Source: Anaerolineales bacterium
Lineage (GTDB): Bacteria; Chloroflexota; Anaerolineae; Anaerolineales; UBA4823
Reading direction: 5' to 3'
Assembly (NCBI GenBank): GCA_022865865.1
Contig: JALHTN010000050.1
Coordinates: 1-12,067, forward strand
Length of the DNA: 12,067 bases
Part shown: positions 1 to 7,816 of the stretch, one piece after another
How the letters are laid out: every line of letters starts with the position of its first letter
Numbering within the stretch: the stretch's first letter is position 1
Translations under genes and position numbers: made by a program
Notes under the pieces: generated by a model
Seen by the model: only the letters and a program-made list of their open reading frames with translations
Database searches by the model: none
Told to the model about the DNA's origin: nothing

Positions 1-1
1 C

Positions 2-718
2 AGTCCCCTGCGACGGGGTCGGGAGACAGTTTGGAAACGCTGGGGAATAGCTCAAGCGATCAACACAGGTGATGCAATGTTAACCATTGCGCATCTCTCT
101 CTGCTTCAAATGGAAAAAACCTCTTCTCCAGAGATTGCCAATCAAGCTGCTTATACCCTACAGCGCGCCTGTCTGCAGCTAACCAAGGGACAATACCTCG
201 ATTTGGCCTTTGAATCGCGAATTTCGCTCTCAATGGAGGCCTATTGGTTGATGGTGGGTGGCAAGACCGCCGCTCTTTTAGGAGCCTGTACAGAGTTGGG
301 TGCTATTGCGGCAGTTTGCTCAGACGCGCGGCGCAAGGCATTTCGCGATTTCGGTTACCACCTTGGATTGGCATTTCAAGCCCAAGATGACATCCTGGGC
401 ATTTGGGGAGATGCTGCTCTGACCGGAAAATCAAACGAAAGCGACTTAATTGCCGGAAAGAAATCATTGCCGGTTATCTATGGACTAAACCAGGATGGTC
501 AGTTTAAAGCCAGATGGAATTTAGGACCCATCGTCCCAAGCGAAACAGAGACCCTGGCTGAACAGCTGGAGAGTGAAGGAGCCTACCAGTACACCCAGGA
601 TTCTGCTACCCGGATGACAGAACAAGCTCTCCAAGCACTCGCCCTGGCAAATCCAGATGGGGAAGCTGGAGTTGCACTGAAGGATCTTGCCAAACGCCTC
701 TTGAACCGGGAAGTTTGA
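2..718 (+). CDS. Polyprenyl (geranylgeranyl/farnesyl-type) diphosphate synthase, 3' part
   Basis: This is an all-alpha trans-isoprenyl diphosphate synthase, which condenses isopentenyl diphosphate with an allylic diphosphate to make C15-C20 or longer chains for membrane lipids, carotenoids or quinones. The frame is open to the left edge, so the Met at 77 is internal. The residues read SPLRRGRETVWKRWGIAQAINTGDA, the block that in this family directly follows the first Asp-rich motif (DDxxD), so that motif should lie just outside the window. The second Asp-rich motif is visible at 386-412 as QDDILGIWGD, followed by TGK and a GKKSLPV block, all typical. About 238 residues are present, roughly the C-terminal two thirds of a 320-330 residue enzyme. 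Chain length cannot be judged because the residues before the first motif are missing. The gene ends 6 bp before the convergent hemW stop and no terminator hairpin is visible between them. Confidence 0.9.
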   Translation, partial: SPLRRGRETVWKRWGIAQAINTGDAMLTIAHLSLLQMEKTSSPEIANQAAYTLQRACLQLTKGQYLDLAFESRISLSMEAYWLMVGGKTAALLGACTELGAIAAVCSDARRKAFRDFGYHLGLAFQAQDDILGIWGDAALTGKSNESDLIAGKKSLPVIYGLNQDGQFKARWNLGPIVPSETETLAEQLESEGAYQYTQDSATRMTEQALQALALANPDGEAGVALKDLAKRLLNREV

Positions 719-724
719 AATTCT

Positions 725-1927
725 TTAAACGAAATGGATAAATACCTGGTTCCCTAACAAACGCCCCCACGGAGTCAACCTGAGCTGGTCGCCAGTTTGC
801 GGATCCCATTCCAACAAACCTGTATTAATTAATTGTACGATCTCATTTTTGAATATTTCTTCCAGATCAACACCGAAACGGGCATGGAATGAACGTCTTG
901 AAACTCCCTCCACGGTCAGTCGGAACCCCATCATCATAGTTTCCTTCATCTCTTCATCCCGATTAATTGCGATCCCATTTAGTGTCGCGGGGGTTCGAGG
1001 GAATGAAAGCGGTTCTTGATTGGAGTTCTTAATTGGGGAGGAGAATTTTCGGATATACTCCTGTGGATTGAGCTCGTTCGCAGTTCGTATCCCTCCAGAA
1101 TAGCCATGCGCCCCTGCTCCAATTCCCAAATAAGGCAGATTACGCCAATACTGCAAATTGTGGTGGCAAACCAGCAAATCCCCGCTAGGATCCCGCCTGG
1201 CCCAATTTGAAATCTCGTATTGTTCAAATCCTTGAAGATCTAGTATATCAGCAGCCCACTCATACATATCTGCAGATAAATCTGCATCCGGCTCGGACAA
1301 TAAACCCTTGGTTACCCAATTCCCCAGCGGGGTACCTCTTTCAACTGTGAGCGCATACAATGAGAAGTGATCTGGATCTAATGAAACCCCAAGATCGAGG
1401 GTCCTTTGCCAGCTCGCCAAATTCTGGTTAGGGATACCAAAGATTAGGTCTAGGTTTAAGTTTTCAAAACCAGCCTTTCTAATCAAAGCGACTGCCATTG
1501 CCACCTGTTCGAATTGATGTTGGCGCTCTAATAACAATAAATCTTCCGGATTCGCAGATTGCATTCCCAAACTGATGCGGTTTATCCCCAACTCGCGCAA
1601 AGATTTCAAATACTCATAAGATAGCCTGCCTGGATTGGCTTCCAGCGTTATTTCAAGCCCTTCGGGGAGATCAAACTCTAATTGCAATGTATCAAATATA
1701 CGGCTAAACTCTTTTCTGGGGAGCATTGAGGGAGTACCTCCGCCGAAAAAGATAGTACGAATGGGGATTCTCTGGGTGCAGCTGCGTGCAATGAATCGAA
1801 TTTCCTGACACAACGCCTGCACATAATCTGGAATGAGGGCATCCATTCCGGAATAGGTATTGAAATCACAATAACTACAACGGTGATGACAGAATGGGAT
1901 ATGCAAATAGAGACTATGAGCCTGCAT
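725..1927 (-). CDS. hemW: Radical SAM heme chaperone HemW (HemN-like)
   Basis: This 400-residue protein belongs to the HemN/HemW branch of radical SAM proteins. Its N-terminus reads LYLHIPFCHHRCSYCDF, with the 4Fe-4S cluster cysteines C13, C17 and C20 in a CxxxCxxC pattern. HemW has this pattern, whereas true oxygen-independent coproporphyrinogen oxidase HemN carries an extra cysteine (CxxxCxxCxC). The GGGTPS motif (about residues 62-67) supports SAM binding. The block HNLQYWRNLPYLGIGAGAHGY and a C-terminal HemN_C-like winged helix (about 320-400) complete the family architecture. HemW is a heme-binding chaperone thought to deliver heme to membrane cytochromes and oxidases; oxidase activity is not expected. 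The ATG at 1927 fits the usual family start, since the radical SAM barrel begins only six residues later. There is no Shine-Dalgarno sequence, and an extended -10 box lies just upstream. The gene is divergent from the LysM gene and convergent with the prenyl synthase. Confidence 0.88.
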   Translation of the reverse strand: MQAHSLYLHIPFCHHRCSYCDFNTYSGMDALIPDYVQALCQEIRFIARSCTQRIPIRTIFFGGGTPSMLPRKEFSRIFDTLQLEFDLPEGLEITLEANPGRLSYEYLKSLRELGINRISLGMQSANPEDLLLLERQHQFEQVAMAVALIRKAGFENLNLDLIFGIPNQNLASWQRTLDLGVSLDPDHFSLYALTVERGTPLGNWVTKGLLSEPDADLSADMYEWAADILDLQGFEQYEISNWARRDPSGDLLVCHHNLQYWRNLPYLGIGAGAHGYSGGIRTANELNPQEYIRKFSSPIKNSNQEPLSFPRTPATLNGIAINRDEEMKETMMMGFRLTVEGVSRRSFHARFGVDLEEIFKNEIVQLINTGLLEWDPQTGDQLRLTPWGRLLGNQVFIHFV

Positions 1928-1936
1928 CTGCGCCGC

Positions 1937-1945
1937 AGTATACCA
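1937..1945 (-). promoter_or_regulatory. Candidate hemW promoter, extended -10 TGGTATACT
   Basis: On the minus strand the sequence is TGGTATACT, an extended -10 (TGn plus a TATAAT-like hexamer), 9 nt before the hemW ATG. A start site about 7 nt downstream would give a leader of only about 2-4 nt, so the mRNA would be nearly leaderless, in keeping with the absent ribosome binding site. No good -35 hexamer is visible at 16-18 bp. Confidence 0.4.
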
Positions 1946-2047
1946 TGCTCGCCTTCGTAATCCACCAAAACCTGATTGGCAGCTCGTATTAGCAAGTTTA
2001 GAGTTTAATTAGGCAATGAGAAAAATTACACTAGAGGGATAAAAGGC

Positions 2048-2056
2048 TGGTATAAT
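2048..2056 (+). promoter_or_regulatory. Promoter of the LysM gene, extended -10 TGGTATAAT
   Basis: The element TGGTATAAT is a perfect extended -10. The nearest -35-like hexamer is TTACAC at 2026-2031, with a 19-bp spacer that is too long for strong use, so the extended -10 probably carries the promoter. Transcription would start near 2063, giving a leader of about 30 nt to the ATG at 2094. The downstream CCCCGCTG is shared with the rpsO promoter. Confidence 0.65.
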
Positions 2057-2093
2057 CCCCGCTGCCAGTGGTACTTGGCAAAAATATACGCCT

Positions 2094-3248
2094 ATGACAT
2101 CTGAAATCCCTTCAAAACCTACAAAACTATGTCCTACTTGTGGTACTCGAGTGAGCGAGGATGCCAGTCGCTGCCTGGTATGCGGCAGTGATTTATCCGG
2201 GACTGAGAAATCCGAAGGTATAACCAAGGTAGTCCAGGGCAGCCGTATGCCTCAAATCACATTGAGCCTACCAATCGCTTTGATTTTACTGGCTTTGTTT
2301 CTTGGAATCGGCGCAGTCTTGGTCTATTTTGCTCTCCAGGAAACCGGACGCGTGGTCGAACCTACAGTGACGCCTACGGCAACATCCACTGTGACAATGA
2401 CCATCACCCCCACTCCTGCCACACCCATACCAACCGATATTCCGCTACCAACTCCCACACCAGCAACGTATACTGTCGCAGCAGGAGATACCTGTGCCGG
2501 GATTGCATTTGCTTTTGGTGTTTCAATCCAGAGCATCGTCTTGTTGAACAATTTACCGGCTGATTGCAATACACTTGTTGAAAGTCAGCAGCTCCTGATT
2601 CCACAGCCAACACCGACACCTACCTCGCTTCCCACAGCCACACTCAGTGCTGCCGATGCGACTGAGCAAGCCTGCGAGAAGGTCAATTATGAAGTGCAGG
2701 AAAATGATACCCTCAGCAGTATCTCCAACAGCTACAATGTACCCATGGCAGTTATCCAAGAATATAATGGGTTACCTTCCGAAACTGTATTTTCTGGTAT
2801 GCCTCTAATCATCCCACTATGTGAGCGTTTCCCCACCCCAGGACCTACGCCCACTGCAACCCTGCCGCCTCCATACAATGGTCCCAGCTTGCTGCTGCCA
2901 CCAGATGGGGCTCGCTTCAACCAATCAGGAGACACGGTGACCCTGCAATGGGCCTCCATTGGAACCTTACTCGAAAATGAGGCTTACGAAATTACGATCG
3001 TTGATTTCACAGATGGAGACAGCAGGAGACTTGTTGATTATGTTACCGATACAAAATTCATTGTACCGGCAACTTTCCGCTCAGCTGATAACATACCCCA
3101 TCTCTATCGCTGGTGGGTAATGACCACCCGTCAAGCAGGTACAGATGAGGATGGCAATCCGATTTGGGATTCGGCCGGTTTGGCCAGCGACAGGCGAGTC
3201 TTCATGTGGTCAGGTAGTTTATCCCCCGCGGCAACGCCAACGCCGTAA
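2094..3248 (+). CDS. Membrane-anchored zinc-ribbon, dual LysM domain protein
   Basis: This is a 384-residue, probably membrane-tethered, cell-envelope protein of unknown exact role. Domains in order: a cytoplasmic zinc ribbon (CPTCG...CLVCG; C13, C16, C27, C30); one transmembrane helix (about 56-80); a Thr/Pro linker with PTPTP runs (about 90-124); LysM 1 (about 125-170, YTVAAGDTCAGIAFAF...LLIP); a second PT linker; LysM 2 (about 198-242, YEVQENDTLSSISNSY...LIIP); a third PT linker; and a beta-rich C-terminal domain (about 262-375, PPDGARF...TLQWASIG) resembling an Ig/fibronectin-III fold. LysM modules bind N-acetylglucosamine glycans such as peptidoglycan. The zinc ribbon stays on the side opposite the LysM domains if the helix is a signal anchor. 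Paired cysteines near each LysM (134/158, 194/243) could form disulfides outside the cell. No clear Shine-Dalgarno precedes the ATG, although the extended -10 upstream fits this start. It stands alone: divergent from hemW, with a terminator hairpin 36 bp after the stop. Confidence 0.85.
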   Translation: MTSEIPSKPTKLCPTCGTRVSEDASRCLVCGSDLSGTEKSEGITKVVQGSRMPQITLSLPIALILLALFLGIGAVLVYFALQETGRVVEPTVTPTATSTVTMTITPTPATPIPTDIPLPTPTPATYTVAAGDTCAGIAFAFGVSIQSIVLLNNLPADCNTLVESQQLLIPQPTPTPTSLPTATLSAADATEQACEKVNYEVQENDTLSSISNSYNVPMAVIQEYNGLPSETVFSGMPLIIPLCERFPTPGPTPTATLPPPYNGPSLLLPPDGARFNQSGDTVTLQWASIGTLLENEAYEITIVDFTDGDSRRLVDYVTDTKFIVPATFRSADNIPHLYRWWVMTTRQAGTDEDGNPIWDSAGLASDRRVFMWSGSLSPAATPTP

Positions 3249-3284
3249 TTGATTAAATTCTATTTTTCATAGTTATTAATGAGA

Positions 3285-3318
3285 AACAGGTGCTCACCAA
3301 TTACGGTGAGCACCTGTT
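3285..3318. terminator. Bidirectional terminator-like hairpin between convergent genes
   Basis: A perfect 14-bp inverted repeat (AACAGGTGCTCACC at 3285-3298 and its reverse complement at 3305-3318) encloses a 6-nt loop. It lies between the LysM gene stop (3248) and the citrate synthase stop (3341), exactly where a shared terminator for convergent genes is expected. The T-runs are short on both sides (TTATTT on the plus strand), so termination efficiency is uncertain although the stem is very strong. Confidence 0.75.
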
Positions 3319-3340
3319 ATTTAAGCAATCGGGAGCCCGA

Positions 3341-4654
3341 TCAAGCAGATGCTTTCGCTTTTTGGGCAATATCCTCTAACATGGCGGTGGTGAGAGATTT
3401 AGGACGCTCAAGAGGTTGACCCAATGCCCGGGACCAAATCGCATTGGCAGAAACACCCAGGGCACGCCCAACTCCAAACATGACCGTATAAAATTCGAAT
3501 TCCTTGATCCCGTAATGGTATTGCAAAGTTCCGCTGATTGCATCCACATTCGGGGCTGGATTCTTCGCCTTTCCTTGCTCAACTAAGACCCTGGGAACAA
3601 CCTCAAAAACCAGGCGAGCGATCTGGAAAATCTCATCCTCAGGCAAATTCTCGAGAGCGTAATCAAATTGTGCAGTGAAGCGAGGATCTGGTTTCCTTAA
3701 AACCGCGTGGCCATAACCGGGGATTACCTGACCGCTGTTGAGTTTCTCCCAGGCGTAATTATATAGTTGTTCCTTGGTAGGAACACCAATAAATTCCAGG
3801 TGGATACCCAACAGCCAGCGCAGCGCTTCTTGATTGGCCAAACCGTGCAGCGGACCCGCAAGGCTATTAAGGCCCGCAGATAGGGCGAAATAGATGTCGG
3901 ACAAGGTTGAGGCCGCGAGATGTGTGGCATGAGCACTGGCATTACCGCTCTCATGGTCTGAATGCAAAATTAGGTAGAGCCGGGCTAAATCTACATATTC
4001 CTTGGATGAATTACCCACCATATACGCGAAGTTCGCACCCCAATCCAGATCGTTTCTGGGTCCTGTGAACTCACCACTCTTATATTTCATGCTGTATATA
4101 TATGCTGCGATGGAGGGCAATTTAGCGGTTAAATTTAAACTGTCTTCCAACATCGGCTGCCAATATTCATCGCGAGTGATACCTTCCTGATATTTTTGGG
4201 CAAAGACTGATTCGTGTTGTAAAGCCAAAATTGCAGTCGAGAAGAGCATCATGGGATGTGAATCACGCGGCATGGATTTCATGACATTAAACACAAAATC
4301 TGGAATTTCAGCGCGCGCTTTCCACTCAGCCTCAACATCTAATGCTTGTTCTTCCGTGGGTACTTTCCCGATCAGGAGCAAATAGTATAATCCACCAACA
4401 TAGGGCATCTTGCTATCTGGTGGTTTCGGTAATAACTCTAGAACTTCAGGAATAGTGTAACCCCGAAAACGGATCCCTTCACTTGGATCGACATAAGAGA
4501 TATCAGTAACTAATCCCTTGACATTGCGCATCCCACCATAGATCTGCCCGATGGTTACCTGATCAACGATCACTTCTCCGCTTTCATTGACCAACTTGGC
4601 AACCCGTTCCCGCCAAGCAGGCAGCTCAGCGGAAAAATCAGCTTTCAGTCCCAT
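3341..4654 (-). CDS. gltA: Citrate synthase, long mitochondrial-like type
   Basis: This enzyme condenses oxaloacetate and acetyl-CoA to citrate at the entry of the TCA cycle, in the cytoplasm. At 437 residues it carries blocks very close to eukaryotic mitochondrial citrate synthase: GGMRNVKGLV (41-50), EGIRFRGYTIPE (59-70), HSDHESGNASAH (231-242), AGPLHGLANQE (266-276), PGYGHAVLRKPDPR (312-325), NPAPNVDAISG (365-375) and WSRALGQPLERPKS (407-420). The catalytic His270, His316 and Asp371 match His274, His320 and Asp375 of the pig enzyme, and substrate arginines R325 and R417 are present. It lacks the N-terminal domain of the hexameric NADH-inhibited E. coli enzyme, so a dimer without NADH control is likely. 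There is no targeting peptide. A GGGAG ribosome site at 4662-4666 lies 7 nt before the ATG. It follows mdh by 34 bp and is probably co-transcribed with it. Confidence 0.95.
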   Translation of the reverse strand: MGLKADFSAELPAWRERVAKLVNESGEVIVDQVTIGQIYGGMRNVKGLVTDISYVDPSEGIRFRGYTIPEVLELLPKPPDSKMPYVGGLYYLLLIGKVPTEEQALDVEAEWKARAEIPDFVFNVMKSMPRDSHPMMLFSTAILALQHESVFAQKYQEGITRDEYWQPMLEDSLNLTAKLPSIAAYIYSMKYKSGEFTGPRNDLDWGANFAYMVGNSSKEYVDLARLYLILHSDHESGNASAHATHLAASTLSDIYFALSAGLNSLAGPLHGLANQEALRWLLGIHLEFIGVPTKEQLYNYAWEKLNSGQVIPGYGHAVLRKPDPRFTAQFDYALENLPEDEIFQIARLVFEVVPRVLVEQGKAKNPAPNVDAISGTLQYHYGIKEFEFYTVMFGVGRALGVSANAIWSRALGQPLERPKSLTTAMLEDIAQKAKASA

Positions 4655-4688
4655 AATTATTCTCCCAATTGTTTCTTAACTTAATATC

Positions 4689-5627
4689 TTAGATTTCCAC
4701 CAATGATTTAAGCGCTGCGATGGTTTGGCTGACCGCATCAGCAGAATTGTTCAAAGCTGCCTGTTCTTGATCATTAAGGTGGTATTCAACGATCTTCACC
4801 ATGCCCTCACGACCCAGTTGAACTGGCACACCAAAGAATATATCATGCAAACCATATTCACCTCGCATGTATGCCGCGGCAGGGACAATCAGGTTTTTAT
4901 CTTTCAATATTGATTCAACCATCTGGGCAACTGCAGCTCCAGGAGCATAAAACGCACTGCCTGTCTTTAGTAAGCTGACGATCTCACCACCGCCCTTCCG
5001 AGTTCGTTCGACAATCGCATCCAATTTGTCTGCGGGAAGCAGTTCATTCAATGGTACTCCAGCAACGTTGGAATGCCGCACAAGCGGAACCATGTCGTCA
5101 CCGTGACCTCCCAAAACATAGCAATTGATATTCTCAACGCTGACTCCCAATTCCATTGCTACAAAAGCACGCATACGCGCTGAATCCAGGATTCCTGCTT
5201 GCCCGATCACACGTTCTGGGGGTAAATCACCAACTTTCATGGCTAAATAGGTCATGGTGTCCAATGGATTGGTTAGAACGATGAGAATCGCTTCCGGTGA
5301 GTATTTAAGCGATTCTTGGGTTGCATTACGGACAATCTCCGCATTGGCAGATAATAAGTCATCCCGGCTCATGCCGGGTTTTCGAGGCAATCCAGCAGTA
5401 ATGACCACAATATCCGAACCTGCGGTTGCTTCAAAAGTGTTGCTGCCTGTGATTTTTACATCAATACCAATGACCGGTAAAGATTCCTGCAGATCAAGTG
5501 CTTTGCCCTGGGGCATGCCCTCGACAATGTCCACTAGTACCAAATCAGCGAATTCGCGCTCCGCTAACCAGTGAGCGGTTGTGGCTCCGGTCATGCCGGC
5601 ACCAATGATCGAGACCTTGTTGTTCAT
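4689..5627 (-). CDS. mdh: NAD-dependent malate dehydrogenase (LDH-like type)
   Basis: This enzyme interconverts malate and oxaloacetate with NAD. It has 312 residues, the usual length of the LDH-like bacterial MDH seen in Chloroflexus and relatives. The Rossmann motif GAGMTG is at 9-14, and the acidic residue D33 at the end of the second strand selects NAD over NADP. The specificity loop reads GLPRKPGMSRDD: R82 replaces the Gln of lactate dehydrogenase, which marks malate use, and R88 contacts the substrate. D148 and R151 (ILDSARMR) and the proton acceptor H175 (GGHGDD) complete the active site. The open frame extends to an ATG at 5672, but the start at 5627 (MNNKVSIIGAG) is preferred because it places the GxGxxG motif at the family position and has a strong ribosome site. 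Its product oxaloacetate is the substrate of the citrate synthase encoded just downstream. Confidence 0.95.
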   Translation of the reverse strand: MNNKVSIIGAGMTGATTAHWLAEREFADLVLVDIVEGMPQGKALDLQESLPVIGIDVKITGSNTFEATAGSDIVVITAGLPRKPGMSRDDLLSANAEIVRNATQESLKYSPEAILIVLTNPLDTMTYLAMKVGDLPPERVIGQAGILDSARMRAFVAMELGVSVENINCYVLGGHGDDMVPLVRHSNVAGVPLNELLPADKLDAIVERTRKGGGEIVSLLKTGSAFYAPGAAVAQMVESILKDKNLIVPAAAYMRGEYGLHDIFFGVPVQLGREGMVKIVEYHLNDQEQAALNNSADAVSQTIAALKSLVEI

Positions 5628-5634
5628 CTTCACA

Positions 5635-5639
5635 CTCCC
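5635..5639 (-). promoter_or_regulatory. Ribosome binding site deciding the mdh start
   Basis: GGGAG on the minus strand sits 7 nt before the ATG at 5627. No comparable site precedes the longer-frame ATG at 5672, which would add 15 residues not usual in the family. Confidence 0.75.
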
Positions 5640-5655
5640 TTTTAAATATAACTGA

Positions 5656-5681
5656 CCCCCAGATGGAATCACACCTGGAGG
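5656..5681 (-). other. Hairpin in the trxB-mdh gap
   Basis: On the minus strand CCTCCAG (5681-5675) can pair with CTGGGGG (5662-5656): seven base pairs including one G-U, with a 12-nt loop. It is followed by an AT-rich but not U-run stretch (TCAGTTATATTT). It could be a weak terminator or a processing stem between trxB and mdh. The AT-rich TATATT just after it could instead be a -10 for mdh. Neither reading is secure. Confidence 0.3.
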
Positions 5682-5693
5682 AAAATTTTCTTA

Positions 5694-6683
5694 TTATTCC
5701 GGTAAAGGATTCTCACCCAAGAAATGATTCGCCTGAATGGCTGCCGCAGCACCCATTCCGGCGGAGGTAATCACCTGGCGGAAATGAGGATCAGCCACCT
5801 CGCCTGCTGCGTATACTCCGGGCACATTCGTCTGCATCCGGTCATCTGCAATCAAGTAGCCATTCTGGTCCATTTCAAGCTGGCCTGTAAACAGGCTTGT
5901 ATTCGGGGTATGTCCAATAAAAACAAAAACACCATCTATGTCTTGTTCTCGCTGTTCTCCGGTTTTCGTGTCCTGGAGTTTAACGCTCTGGACAGCGCCA
6001 TTTCCAGAGATTTCCTCCACCACTGTGTTCCAAGCAAAATTGATTTTTGGATTGGAATTCGCTCTCTCAGTCAGAAGCGCACCTGCCCGTAATTCATCTC
6101 GCCGGTGAACAATGGTCACTTTTTCAGCGTAGCGGGTCAAGAAAAGACTTTCCTCTACTGCGCTGTCCCCACCGCCAACCACCATAACTTCCTTGTCTTT
6201 AAAGAACCATCCATCGCAGGTAGCACAATATGAAACACCACGACCCGTTAATTCGATCTCTCCTGGCACGTTCAGGTGCACTGCACTTGCTCCCGTCGTG
6301 ATGATGAGCGACTCAGCTAAATAGTGTTTACCGTTCTGGGTAACAACTTTAAATGGACGTTCAGACAGATCTACATCGGCTGCCAGATCAAATTCTAACC
6401 TAGCACCGAAGCGTTGGGCTTGTTTCTGGAACAACTCAACCAGCTCCATCCCACCTATACCTTCCGGGAAGCCCGGATAGTTCTCCACTGCATAGGTCAA
6501 TGAAACTTGACCGCCCAATTCCATGCCTGTTAAGACCAAAGGTTCCAGATCAGCCCGGGCTGCATACAAAGCTGCAGATAAACCCGCTGGCCCGGAACCG
6601 ATGATCAACACCCTAACAGATTCTTCTTGATCATCTCCTGGGGAAGCCGGGTGGGGTGCTGCGCTGCTTAAATTAAGATCCAT
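5694..6683 (-). CDS. trxB: Thioredoxin reductase (NADPH), low-molecular-weight type
   Basis: This FAD-containing disulfide reductase passes electrons from NADPH to thioredoxin in the cytoplasm. It has 329 residues. FAD-binding GSGPAG is at 29-34, the redox-active CATC is at C153/C156 within [12 protein letters not shown], the NADPH-binding GGGDSA is at 170-175, and HRRDELRA at 193-200 is the usual 2'-phosphate contact that marks NADPH use. The C-terminal FAD motif reads AAGEVAD where most members have AAGDV, a conservative change. About 20 polar residues precede the first strand, longer than in E. coli, but the ATG at 6683 has a TGGAG ribosome site (6689-6693) 5 nt upstream and no better internal start is visible. 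It has its own -10 box and is separated from mdh by 66 bp, so co-transcription with mdh is possible but unproved. Confidence 0.93.
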   Translation of the reverse strand: MDLNLSSAAPHPASPGDDQEESVRVLIIGSGPAGLSAALYAARADLEPLVLTGMELGGQVSLTYAVENYPGFPEGIGGMELVELFQKQAQRFGARLEFDLAADVDLSERPFKVVTQNGKHYLAESLIITTGASAVHLNVPGEIELTGRGVSYCATCDGWFFKDKEVMVVGGGDSAVEESLFLTRYAEKVTIVHRRDELRAGALLTERANSNPKINFAWNTVVEEISGNGAVQSVKLQDTKTGEQREQDIDGVFVFIGHTPNTSLFTGQLEMDQNGYLIADDRMQTNVPGVYAAGEVADPHFRQVITSAGMGAAAAIQANHFLGENPLPE

Positions 6684-6712
6684 AACATCTCCAATGGTTT
6701 CGTAATTTTGAT

Positions 6713-6721
6713 ATTATATCC
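6713..6721 (-). promoter_or_regulatory. Candidate trxB promoter, -10 TATAAT
   Basis: The minus strand reads GGATATAAT, with the TATAAT hexamer at 6713-6718. A start near 6706 would give a leader of about 22 nt to the trxB ATG. No convincing -35 hexamer is seen at 16-18 bp. The same nine bases occur upstream of ilvE. Confidence 0.5.
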
Positions 6722-6753
6722 GCTGGTTCATTTACCTGATAGCACGACTTTGA

Positions 6754-6775
6754 TGGTGATCTTCAACAATCACCA
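6754..6775. other. Small inverted repeat upstream of the trxB promoter
   Basis: TGGTGAT (6754-6760) and ATCACCA (6769-6775) form a perfect 7-bp inverted repeat with an 8-nt spacer, about 35 bp upstream of the trxB -10 and 70 bp after the ilvE stop. There is no U-run, so a terminator is unlikely; a regulator binding site is possible. The rest of the 162-bp gap (6684-6845) is AT-rich with no gene seen. Confidence 0.25.
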
Positions 6776-6845
6776 CGAAATACATTAATCTGATGCGGTT
6801 AAAAACAATAAAATTACATTAATATATCGTAGAAACTTTCAGGAT

Positions 6846-7772
6846 CTAATCAGACTGATCATTGGGGACATATTCCAACCATTGCTCGGACCGTTTGCCT
6901 CGCCCGTGAACGGTATCCAAATATCTTTCCAGCAGAGATCGCATGACTTTCCCAGGTTTCCCATCTCCTATCTGTCTAAAATCGATCTTTCGAGCCGCCA
7001 CAATTTCTGCTGCAGTACCCGTGATGAACACCTCATCAGCGATGTAGAGTTGATCCCGGGTTATCATCTCCTCAACGACAGGGATACCAAGATCTGCTGC
7101 TAATGTCATCACTGTGTCCCTGGTCAACCCTTCCAAAATTGAAGCCCTGGGTGGAGTGTAAATAACCCCGTCTCGGACTACAAAGATGTTCTCTCCGGTG
7201 CATTCGGCAACATACCCTGCTGGATCAAGGATTACGGCTTCATCATATCCAGAGCGCAAGGCGAGGGATTTTACCAGCATGGAATTGACATAATTCCCTG
7301 TGATTTTCGACTTGGTCATATTGATATTGGGGTGTAGGCGAGAAAGCGAAGAGACCATCATATGAATACCTGTAATTTGTGCTTCTTCGCCTAAATATGG
7401 ACCCCACTCCCAGGCTGCAATCGCCAGTTTTGGAACTGAGAGATCAAGGTTTAAACCCAACGGTCCATCTAAATACATTAATGGACGAATATAGCATTCT
7501 GAAAACCCGTTCACATGTATAGTATCAAAAACAGCCTGCTGGATTTGCTGCAAGCTGTATGGGTATTCAAGAACACCAAGAACGTGTATGGAATCTAAGA
7601 AACGCTCCAAATGATCACGCAATCGGAATATTGCGGGACCTTTTGGAGTCTGGTAACTGCGGATGCCTTCAAACACCCCGACACCGTAATGCAATGTAGG
7701 CGTGATGATGTGAATGTTCGCATCTGCAAAAGGTACCAGCTCACCATCCATCCAAATAAAATCAGATTTCAT
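6846..7772 (-). CDS. ilvE: Branched-chain amino acid aminotransferase
   Basis: This is a fold-type IV PLP enzyme that transfers an amino group between glutamate and the keto acids of leucine, isoleucine and valine. It has 308 residues, the normal length. Signature blocks are HYGVGVFEGIRSY (28-40), CYIRPLMY (93-100), the PLP lysine K156 in SKITGNYVNS, ECTGENIFVV (with the PLP-binding glutamate), ILEGLTRDTV and the C-terminal ADEVFITGTAAEI. The EGIRSY and SGTAAEI-like blocks favour the branched-chain enzyme over D-amino-acid aminotransferase or aminodeoxychorismate lyase. An AAGGAG ribosome site at 7779-7784 lies 6 nt before the ATG. The gene has its own -10 box and is separated from pnp upstream by a terminator, so it is probably transcribed separately. 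No T-box or leader peptide fits in the short 5' region. Confidence 0.92.
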   Translation of the reverse strand: MKSDFIWMDGELVPFADANIHIITPTLHYGVGVFEGIRSYQTPKGPAIFRLRDHLERFLDSIHVLGVLEYPYSLQQIQQAVFDTIHVNGFSECYIRPLMYLDGPLGLNLDLSVPKLAIAAWEWGPYLGEEAQITGIHMMVSSLSRLHPNINMTKSKITGNYVNSMLVKSLALRSGYDEAVILDPAGYVAECTGENIFVVRDGVIYTPPRASILEGLTRDTVMTLAADLGIPVVEEMITRDQLYIADEVFITGTAAEIVAARKIDFRQIGDGKPGKVMRSLLERYLDTVHGRGKRSEQWLEYVPNDQSD

Positions 7773-7816
7773 TCAGTGCTCCTTTTCGGATTCTCTCCGC
7801 TTTGCAACCATTTATA

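Noticed and set aside
1678..1995. 105-codon minus-strand frame overlapping the hemW start
   Set aside because: It is out of frame with the clear radical SAM N-terminus and shows no recognisable domain.
2391..2475. Tandem repeat in the LysM gene
   Set aside because: The repetition reflects Thr/Pro codons of a linker typical of secreted Chloroflexota proteins, not a DNA repeat element.
5628..5672. Longer mdh start at 5672 (adds 15 residues)
   Set aside because: The ribosome site GGGAG lies just before 5627, and the shorter start gives the normal position of the Rossmann motif.
5724..6092. 122-codon open frame on the plus strand inside trxB
   Set aside because: It is antisense to conserved thioredoxin reductase codons, and the composition looks random.
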